NCBI RefSeq assembly: GCF_028389875.1 | Contig: NC_084702.1 | Location: 71,273,582-71,337,581 of the forward strand | Reading direction: 5' to 3' | Origin: Rhea pennata | Lineage: Eukaryota; Chordata; Aves; Rheiformes; Rheidae | Length of the DNA stretch: 64,000 nucleotides | Part shown: positions 37,901 through 64,000 of the stretch, one piece after another | How the letters are laid out: each line of letters begins with the position of its first letter | How positions within the stretch are numbered: position 1 is the stretch's first letter | Translations under genes and position numbers: made by a program | The notes under the pieces: generated by a model | Databases searched by the model: none | What the model was told of the DNA's origin: nothing | What the model saw: only the letters and a program-made list of their open reading frames with translations

Positions 37901-40900
37901 TTTGGATCTGCAGTTTTCTTTGTGCTCCTGGATATTGCCCAGTTTGGTATTGCTGTTCTGTTAGTAGCGTGCAGCACAGAGGAGGTACAGTGTGGGAGTG
38001 CCTGCAGGCAGGCAACTCGGGTTCCACCTGGCTGCTGGTGCTTCTTGGGGTCCCCTTGTTCTTTCCACATGTCCTGTCTCTGTTGCAGGGTGGCTGATGC
38101 TGTGGAACATTACCTGGACTTCCTGGCTCTACTTCAGGACGGGCTGCAGCAGCAGGTAGGTATCCTGAAGAACTCCTCTAGTGCCCTGGGAGATGAGGTT
38201 TGGATCCCCGGTCGAAGGACCGGTGCCAGATTTTACACCTGGACTCCCAATTTCACTGTCTAGTCTGAGACATGAAGGAAATGGGTTGAGAGCTGCCACA
38301 GGGGCAGTGGGAGCTGTGAGCTGCCACCTCTGACCTATGGCACATCTGCCTTGGGATTCACACAAGAGACTGCTTGGCACTACTGCCTGGAGAAACAGTT
38401 TTCCTCTTATCTTCCAAAAGTAGTTCTTGGGCCAGTTCTGGATGCCCTTCACTTCAGGGCTAGGGGTTTGCCTTCCTGGCTCTGCTGAAGCTTTGCTGCT
38501 CCACAGCTTCTGCCTCCAACAGGCTACAGTTTCTATGGGAGTGCATCTGAGCTTTGCTGGGTGGTGGCTGGGGATCCCCAGTAAGCATGGGTCTGCTCTG
38601 CGTGGCTGGGAGTTGCTCAGTTCTGTGTCTGAGTGCTGCTGTCACTTTTCCTCCCCAGGTACCCCTAGATGGTGGATCAGCTCTGCCCAGGATACCCGAG
38701 GTGTTCCTGGAAGCAGCAGCTGCCCTGGAGCAGGTGGGGAGGTATCAGGATGCCATAACTGTGTGCGAGGAGGTTGTGAGTCGGACAGCTGACCTAATCC
38801 CACAGACGTTACGATTTGATGAGGGGCCAGAGCAGCCAGAGTGGCCATCACCAGGGACAGAATCGGCTGGTGGTCCCCTGTCCCAGAAGAGGGAGAGTCT
38901 GCGTTGCCTTGTGTGGAGAACAGCAGCATACATGCACCAGGGCTGGGCCTGGGCCAAGCTGGACAAGGACAAGGAGGCCATAACACAGTTCAGCAGGTGA
39001 TGAAGTTGAGATGCAAGAAGGCCTAGCCTAGCCAGCAGCTTGCTGGATGCTAGGGTACCAGTGGCTGATGGGCCAGAGCGGAGTGCAGCTCGGCGTGGTG
39101 GATGGTGTGACTGCTTGCAGCTGACTTCCCAGCTCAAGGGCAGCGCTGAAGTTCCTCTGTCCTCCTTCCCTCAGGTGCCTTGGTGATCTCTTACGAGTCC
39201 AGCTTTACGGGTCTGGTGTTGAACCAACAGGTATGACACCACATAGCCAGGACTTGCACAGCGCCTGACTGTACCTGGATCTGGTGTTTTTTTGGCAGTA
39301 GTGGGAAAAGGAGCAAGGCTCCAGGCCCAGTGTCAACTCTGGCAGGAAGGTGTCTGTCACAGTGTGCTGAGCTCCATGCCATACTAGAGTCTCTGAAGGG
39401 ACCAGCTGGTTTGGTCAGAGCAAGGTTTCCCCCCAACCCTGCCCACTTCCCCATGTGCTAGGTGACAGGTAAGTGGGCTGTGAACGGGGAAGCTTCTTGA
39501 ATCCAGGTTCCAGGGATACAAGGATTCCAGGATTTGAACCAGTCGCACTGCTCCTGAACTTTTAAGGATTTCCCTCTACCTCTCTTTCTTTCATGGCAAA
39601 TTTATTTATTTCTTGCCTTGAAGGTGCTGTGAACACCTTGAGCAGCAGTCTTTTGCAACAGGCATGACTTGGTCTTTCCCTCTTTGTGCTTGCAGACTTC
39701 GAGCAGGAAGGAGATCTGCAGCAAGGCTGGCCCAGGCCTCTGGTCTCTTGGCAGCGCTTGCGTGCAGAAGCTGAGAGCAGCCTTTGTTCCAGTTATGGGA
39801 CTGCCAAGAGAGCGTGAAAGTGCCCAGTCTGCACCCCTGCAGATGGGCAGCCAAGCAAAGGGCAGGCTGCTGCTGAGGTTACTCTTAAGTTATAGCCACA
39901 TAAGGTGCTTGGTGTTCTTTGCTTTCACCCTCTACCACCTCCTAGCCTGTCCTCTCCCAGAGGATCCCATTCCTTGACAATGCAATGCTATTGCCATCAT
40001 TTTGGGATGTGCCTGGCAACTAGCAGAGAGGCTGAGTGGTCATGGACAGGATGGTTGGGAGATGAACAGACCAGGCAAACTTTTTGGCTATCTTGGCTGC
40101 TAACCTGTCTTAGCCTGCTGGGATGAGTGAAGAACATCAGAGGGTGCTATCTCCAAGTGTGTGTGTCTTTGTGTTTCCATGCCAGGGAGCCTCCTACCAG
40201 AAGTGAGGCTTCTCCAGAAGATCAGGTTGCTCTCTCTCGTTGGGCGAGGTACCCAATTCCTGGAGCTGGGGAGGCACAGGGAAGCCTTGCTGGATTTCCA
40301 GCATGGTTTGCAGATCTCACCAGGTAGGAGGCTCATTTTTGTGTGGGACAGAGAGGATAGCCACAAGTTTTTTTTCCAGGGTTGCTCTGCTGTTTTCAGT
40401 GGGAAGGTCTCACGTTCTAGACCTCACGTTCAAGTGACAAAGACTATGACAGGGCTGCGTGCTTGAGACATTCCTCTGGGGCATGTTCAGCTCATTGCTG
40501 TAGAGATGCAGAGCAAAACTATTTCAGAATGAACTTAATATCTCTGTGCTTGCAGCCTGTACCCTGAGATAGCTTGGATGTCTCTTCTCTTCCTGCACCC
40601 AAGCCTAAGGCAACCAGCTTTCTCTCAGAAAGATGCTGGTTCTCCAGAAAGGAGGTACTGGATAGCTGGAACCTCACATCATCCTAGGAAGCTGCATGTC
40701 CTTGCCTGGCAGCCTGGAGGCTGAGGCATGTTGGAAGAGAGGGAAGCAGAACAGGGAGCTATATGTGTCCTGAGGACAGCTAAGATACGGCCAGAGCTGC
40801 TTGCAGGGGTGATTCCCCTGTTGCCTGATCCAGTCTTACCTGTTGGGTGATACCGTAGCACCAACACACTGGGGCTGTGAGGGTTGATGGGATCATCATC

Positions 40901-41892
40901 ATCAAAACTGCTCTCTGAAAGCCCATCGCAGTCCTGACTGAGGCTTTCCCTCCACCCAGCCAGGGCCTTGCTTTGGGGGTGCAGACTTACTTGCAAGGCA
41001 AACCCTGGCCCATGCGTAACCAGAGGAGTGGCTGGCTGTACTGCAGGACTGATGCCATCTGTCCTGGCTGCCAGTCTGGCTGCAGGCCCCAGGGTTAATT
41101 AGAGCCTGTGACATAGCCAGGTAGATCTCCTCCCCTTGGCACCTCCTCTCATGCGCAGCTCCCTCATCTGGCTTCTAAACTTTGTTTGTAACACCCTGCA
41201 ATCTGCAGCAGCGCTCGGGACCTGCTCCTCCCCTGCTAAGGGCTGAATTTTCCCTTTATGTCTTGCAGGTGACTCTGCTGCTGCCTCCTACCTGGTACAG
41301 GCCCTGTGGAAACTGAACCGAAAACAGGAGGCTGCCACTCGCTGGCAGAAGCTCTCAGAGAGCCCCACTGAGGAAGATGGGCAGCAGGAAGAGCTGGGAA
41401 AGTGTGCACCAAGGTGGGTGGAATTACTGCTGGGCACCCAAGAGAGCTCCAGAGCCATCAGCTTATGTTTTGAACTGTGTGGATGGTTTATCTAGCTCAG
41501 CTCTTGCCAGCCTGGAACTGCAGCATAAATGTGTCAGAGGTGCTTTCCCCCACACCATTTCTGCGCTGATATTCAGTGCTTAGCCAGGCTGTGGCTCTGC
41601 AGGACTCTGGGGCACATAAGAACTGACAAGGAGCCAAAGTCAGCCCATCTCTGCAATAGCAAATGGGAGAGCAAAGGCTGGGGGCAGAGCTGAGGACTTT
41701 ATGTAGTGTATGAGGAATGAAATTAGTAGCAAGACTGTGGCAAAGGAATGCCGCAATCCTTACTGCTCCAATACCCTTTTTTTCAGGACCTATCCTTTGT
41801 ACTTGGTTTCATGTCTGAAGCAAGCAACCTTCCCACATAGTGAATCTCTTGCCAGAAACATACAGGATTACCTCCAGAGCACAACCAGCTAA
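31561..41892 (+). CDS. FANCG: FANCG, Fanconi anemia group G protein
   Basis: Fourteen exons: 31561-31647, 31818-31899, 32766-32897, 33473-33666, 34732-34885, 36148-36278, 36778-36924, 37698-37858, 38089-38155, 38659-38996, 39175-39230, 40186-40323, 41269-41413, 41787-41892. The product is 645 aa (human 622), and exons 3, 6 and 7 have the human lengths (132, 131, 147 bp). FANCG is a TPR scaffold of the nuclear Fanconi core complex. It stabilises FANCA and supports FANCD2/FANCI ubiquitination after DNA crosslinks. Clear matches are LPLELTV, LLSLLKAW, LAAAL-type helices in exons 6-7, EHYLD(F/L)LALL, PEVFLEAA.AL...AGR-type TPR in exon 10 and PLYL near the C-terminus. Conservation is moderate overall, typical for the gene. 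The ATG opens an in-frame exon of 29 codons (human 28) aligned at CLR.W...E.L. Donors of exons 5 and 7 are the weak gtttgt. The first serine is residue 21. Confidence 0.93.
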
Positions 41893-42051
41893 CCCAGTCA
41901 GTCTCCCCATCGCCACGTATCTGCTGAAGTCTCCCTGCCTGCACCAAGACACCATGAAGCCTTAATAGCTTCTCTGAGACTCAGAGTTACTCTTGGATAA
42001 ATCTGGGTTCCCAAAGGACTGAAATGGAACAAAGTTGCTTTAAAAGTTGCT

Positions 42052-42057
42052 AATAAA
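42052..42057 (+). terminator. FANCG: Poly(A) signal of FANCG
   Basis: AATAAA 159 bp after the FANCG stop, followed by a T-rich segment (TATATGGTTTTCTGTGACC). It predicts a 3' UTR of about 190 nt. Confidence 0.85.
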
Positions 42058-44029
42058 AGCCTCAGATCTATTCAATTTATATATGGTTTTCTGTGACCTT
42101 TTTCCTTGAGCAATTCAGAGCGAGGCATTTCAATGAAGATTCCCTGCTCCAGGGAGCTGTGGTAGAGCTAGATAAACAGATGAAGCAGAGGTCTGTCAGA
42201 GCATCGCTCCTACCTTTGTACCTTGTCATTTCGTTCAGTCACTGTCATCTGGAGCTCAGGAATGTTTTTGGCTGAAGCACAGAGCTCTGAGGTCCCACTG
42301 TGCCAACACACCACACCAGGCCGGTGCTGGCCAAGGGAGGCAGCGGGATCAGGATTTGTCCCCGCGGAACCACGCTGACTGAACTGCACAGCTCTCCAAG
42401 CCCCTTACTATAGCAGCGAGCTAAGGTGGAAGGGCCCTTGCTTCTGCCCAGGGTTTGGTGCAGCTCGTTTGGGGTCAGGAAGGTCCCTCACCTCCGTTAG
42501 CCAAGTCTTTTGACAGGCTAAATCTCCTGCAAGAAGCAGCAGCTGGGAAATGCAGGGTAAGGGATGAGAGTGGAGAGAGGAAAAATGAAGCAACAAAGTT
42601 CAAGAGAAGAGTGAACTAGGAACTACTCAGAACTGTCAGGGAAGGGCTTGGAGGTCAGTCTTGAGAGAAGTGTGTTTTGGCCTACAGTTCCTGAAGGAAA
42701 ATATCCTAGAAACTTTGGTACAAACCTACCTGTTGCAGAGGGGCTTGAAAAACCTGCAAGAGCCTGGATTGGCCAAGTGGTAACCTCAACTATGGACTGC
42801 AAGCACCAGAAGGAAGTGTACAGGGAACATGACTCAGAAGAAAAGTGTGTCGAAGGCCAGCTGGCAGAGCAGGGTGCACGCTGCCTAGGACACGTGGATG
42901 TCGCCCTTCAGCAAGGTGTGAGGGGGGCTGGGGTGTGTGGGGTAAAGCACTGCAGGAGATAAACACCTGCAAGTTAGCAGGATCTGGTTCCTCTGGGACT
43001 TTGTGGGCTTAGAGCTGGTGGAGCCCGAATCCTGAGGCCTTGTGGCAGATAGGCCTCTCAGGTTTGTTTTTCTCTAGTCCTGCTGTAGGTACTTCCTAGT
43101 ACTGTACGTACTTTTAAAAAAGGAGGATAGCAATTAAGTACTAGTTGGCCCTATGGAATAGAACATTGGCTAATTAATTTATTCATAAGCACCTAGAAGA
43201 AAACAAGGGAGTGACTGCCAACGTGGGCTGCTTGAGAACAAACGCTGGATGCATCTGATTTCCTCCTCTGATATAACCAGAGGGAGTCAGTATGGCCCAG
43301 GCCACAGGTGCCAGGTGACTTGGCTCTGGGAGCATTTCTGGCTGCAGAGAAACAGTATCCAGGTGGAGATGTGGGAACATGAGTGCCGAAAGGGGCTAGA
43401 AAGCCGCAATTGCAGTGGAGTGGGTCACGGAAAGGTAGCAAAGGAGCTCCAGGATGGTCGTTCGGGGTTGTTCAAGGGTTGCTCCCAGAGGTGGGAGCAA
43501 GGGCCGGCAGGGTAACCAGACAGGGGCTTCGAGGGAGGCAGCAGCCAGCCAGCGAGGAGCAGGGCGCACAGAGCGGGTACCCTGGGTGACTCGCTGCCCC
43601 CAATTTGCTCTGCCGCAGCACCCAGCCAGCGTAGCTGGGTGGTGGGGCCGGACGTGGCATGGCCAAAGCAGGTTGTGCATGTGCCCTGGTGCCACGCTGC
43701 ATCCACAAAAACCTGGGGGCTGATGGGTGCAGAACGGCTGCTCCATAGGGCCGGGCACAGCTCAGGGCAACAGACTTTGCCGCAAACATGTGGCTGCTTG
43801 CAGAGGCTGTCCCTGCTCGAGGCAGCTGGAACTGCTCCCTCTCCACTGATGGCATCGGGCTGCTCTGAGTGGATAGTGCCTCTCTCCAAGGTCACCATCT
43901 GCATGAGCAATTTTTGCTCCAGAGCTGAAAAAAAACAAAACAAAACTAATCAGGGGAAGAGGGAAAGAAACCTCATTGAGTTTTTTGGATGCAAGCAGAG
44001 GGCTCCTGGGAAGGAGAACCCGCAACCAC
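42058..44029. other. FANCG-VCP intergenic region
   Basis: About 2 kb without a confirmed gene. On the minus strand it holds several segments bounded by good acceptor and donor sequences (42730-42796, 42492-42526, 42222-42271, and an acceptor opening an exon at 43924). On the plus strand there is a 60-codon frame at 42093-42275. None matches a protein I know, and isolated pseudo-exons are common, so I assign no gene. Confidence 0.5.
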
Positions 44030-44700
44030 CGCCATCCCCGCGGGAAGGAAACGCGGCAGGGGGGTTAGCAGTTCGTGGCACGGAGAGCCAGCACGGCGCC
44101 GCACCGGCCGCCCCGTCGGAGGCTCCAGCCCGTCCTCGGCCTTCCAGGACGGCGTCTCCCAGCCCCGGGCAGCCCCCTGCGTGCCGTGCTCTTGCCTCTC
44201 GAAGGGTGCAGGGCTCCTCCTGATCTCCTTTCCCAGCGTTCCCAGCCTCGCTCGGAGGTCGCCCTCACTGACAAGCGCGTCTCTCCGGGCAGCCAGGTTT
44301 CGCGCGTGGAGGGCCCCGCGGCCCGCAGCGTAACCCCGGGGCGCCGCGCGGCCTGTCGGCTGAGCCGGGGGCTCTGGAGAAAGGCAGAGTGCGCGGGGAC
44401 CGCGCTGGCTCGCTCCTTCCGCACGGAGGTGGCTTGGGGCCGCTTGCCGCAGCTCCCTCGCAGGCCGCTTCGGGCAGCTGCGCCTGCTTTCTTCAGCAGG
44501 GCGGGCTGCGACAGGGCACCCCAGGGCCGCTTCCAGGTTAGTCGCAGCCAGGTCCGACTTCCATAAGGGGCAGAGCCGAGCACGTTCCCTAAGGCATGCG
44601 GACTCCCAGCTGTCCTGCCACCCCTCACGGCCGCGCAGCTCGCGCCTGCGCCGGCTCTGCCCTTCAGCCGCGGCGGCGGCTGAGGCCTGGTGCGCTCAAC
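44030..44700. promoter_or_regulatory. Orphan CpG-rich island upstream of VCP
   Basis: GC- and CpG-rich block about 600-1200 bp before the VCP start, separated from the VCP island by an AT-richer CCAAT-box segment. A plus-strand donor-like site (CCAG|gttagt) lies near 44535. It could be an alternative upstream VCP promoter or the start of a divergent minus-strand transcript. Sequence alone does not decide. Confidence 0.5.
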
Positions 44701-44749
44701 ACACGGATGGTGCCTTCTGAGCTGTCAATCACCCTCCCCTCCCTTTCTC

Positions 44750-45078
44750 ATTGGCTGCACTGCTCGGTTTCCCTTCTCTCCGGCATAAACCAATCGGTAG
44801 GCGACGGGATCGCCGTCGGGGCGGGTCATTCGGTCAATTTTCCCATTGGCTGATTTTTGCCATTGGCTGCCCGTCCCGTGTTGCTGGGTAGAACAAGCAC
44901 ACCGGGGAAGCACTGTGATTGGCTGATGGGATTTTCGCTTGGCTCGTGACGATTGGGCGGGGAAAAGGACAGGGAAAAGGGGAGAAGAAGGGAAGAGCTT
45001 TTTGTCCCCTCCTCTCCAGGCCTCCCTTTTTTGCCTTCTGATTGGCTGAGGCGCTCGCCAGGCGGAATTTCCGATTGG
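44750..45078 (+). promoter_or_regulatory. VCP: VCP promoter: array of eight CCAAT boxes
   Basis: ATTGG at 44750, 44845, 44862, 44918, 44952, 45041 and 45074 and CCAAT at 44790. Most lie in the extended form GATTGGCTG or CATTGGCTG, the classical NF-Y site. Spacings are 40, 55, 17, 56, 34, 89 and 33 bp. The array ends about 200 bp before the VCP ATG. An imperfect X-box half (GTTGCTAGGCAGG) lies at about 45091 and an AP-1/CNC-like TGAGTCGGC at 45137. Binding by NF-Y is inferred from motif knowledge. Confidence 0.8.
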
Positions 45079-45274
45079 CTAACGCACACTGTTGCTAGGC
45101 AGGCCGGCTGGCGCCGGGCGGAGCTCCCCCTTCCGATGAGTCGGCGCTGAGGTTCAGTCAGCGCGAAGCGCCCGCACCCGCCGCTGCCGCCGCGAACCTG
45201 CCCCGAGCCTCGCCGCCGCCCGCCCTGAGGAGTCGCCGCCGCCCGCCTCCCCTCGCCCCCCGCCCCCCCGCACC

Positions 45275-64000
<18,726 letters not shown>

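Noticed and set aside
39669-39977. Plus frame in FANCG intron 11 with a QKLRAA stretch resembling human FANCG exon 12
   Set aside because: In the phase required after exon 11 it hits a stop, and the true exon 12 with full similarity is at 40186-40323.
42093-42275. 60-codon plus frame with an FLEQFRA start resembling the human FANCG C-terminus (FLEEFRT)
   Set aside because: The FANCG stop at 41890-41892 already gives an alignable C-terminus of human length, and the poly(A) signal at 42052 precedes this frame.

Overview
This is vertebrate nuclear DNA, almost certainly avian. The genes are split into many short exons with GT-AG introns, transcription starts lie in CpG islands, and the interspersed repeats are CR1 LINE fragments plus a very old MIR-like SINE. 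I see no operons, CRISPR arrays, bacterial insertion sequences, tRNA or rRNA genes, and no retrovirus or LTR element. The gene content matches human 9p13.3, which corresponds to the avian Z chromosome (general knowledge). The Z location and the exact species are inferences.

Five protein genes lie head to tail on the + strand. They are ATOSB/FAM214B (5' end cut by the window start; stop at 5883), STOML2 (7756-13101), PIGO (15085-26393), FANCG (31561-41892) and VCP (45275 to beyond the window end). I rebuilt exon structures by hand from splice sites, frame continuity and remembered human proteins. Every junction keeps phase. The predicted lengths are STOML2 359 aa, PIGO 1087 aa, FANCG 645 aa, VCP 576 aa of about 806, and ATOSB 597 aa with about a dozen N-terminal residues missing.

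Between the genes are CpG-island promoters near 7430-7990, 13800-14390, 31100-31990 and 45080-45830. A second GC-rich island at 44030-44700 has no assigned gene. Poly(A) signals follow ATOSB (7391), STOML2 (13270) and FANCG (42052). None could be chosen with confidence for PIGO, which is followed by about 5 kb without a recognised gene. PIGO intron 1 carries a G-rich minisatellite (14398-14930) with a higher-order period of about 85 bp. The VCP promoter has eight CCAAT/ATTGG boxes in 330 bp.

The genes are physically linked but not one pathway: a conserved transcription-related regulator (ATOSB), a mitochondrial inner-membrane scaffold (STOML2), an ER GPI-anchor enzyme (PIGO), a DNA crosslink-repair subunit (FANCG) and an AAA+ segregase (VCP). 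I found no clearly new biological system. The best leads are the CCAAT array, the PIGO minisatellite, the orphan CpG island with exon-like minus-strand segments between FANCG and VCP, the FANCG N-terminus lacking an early serine, and the MIR-like fossils near the FANCG promoter.
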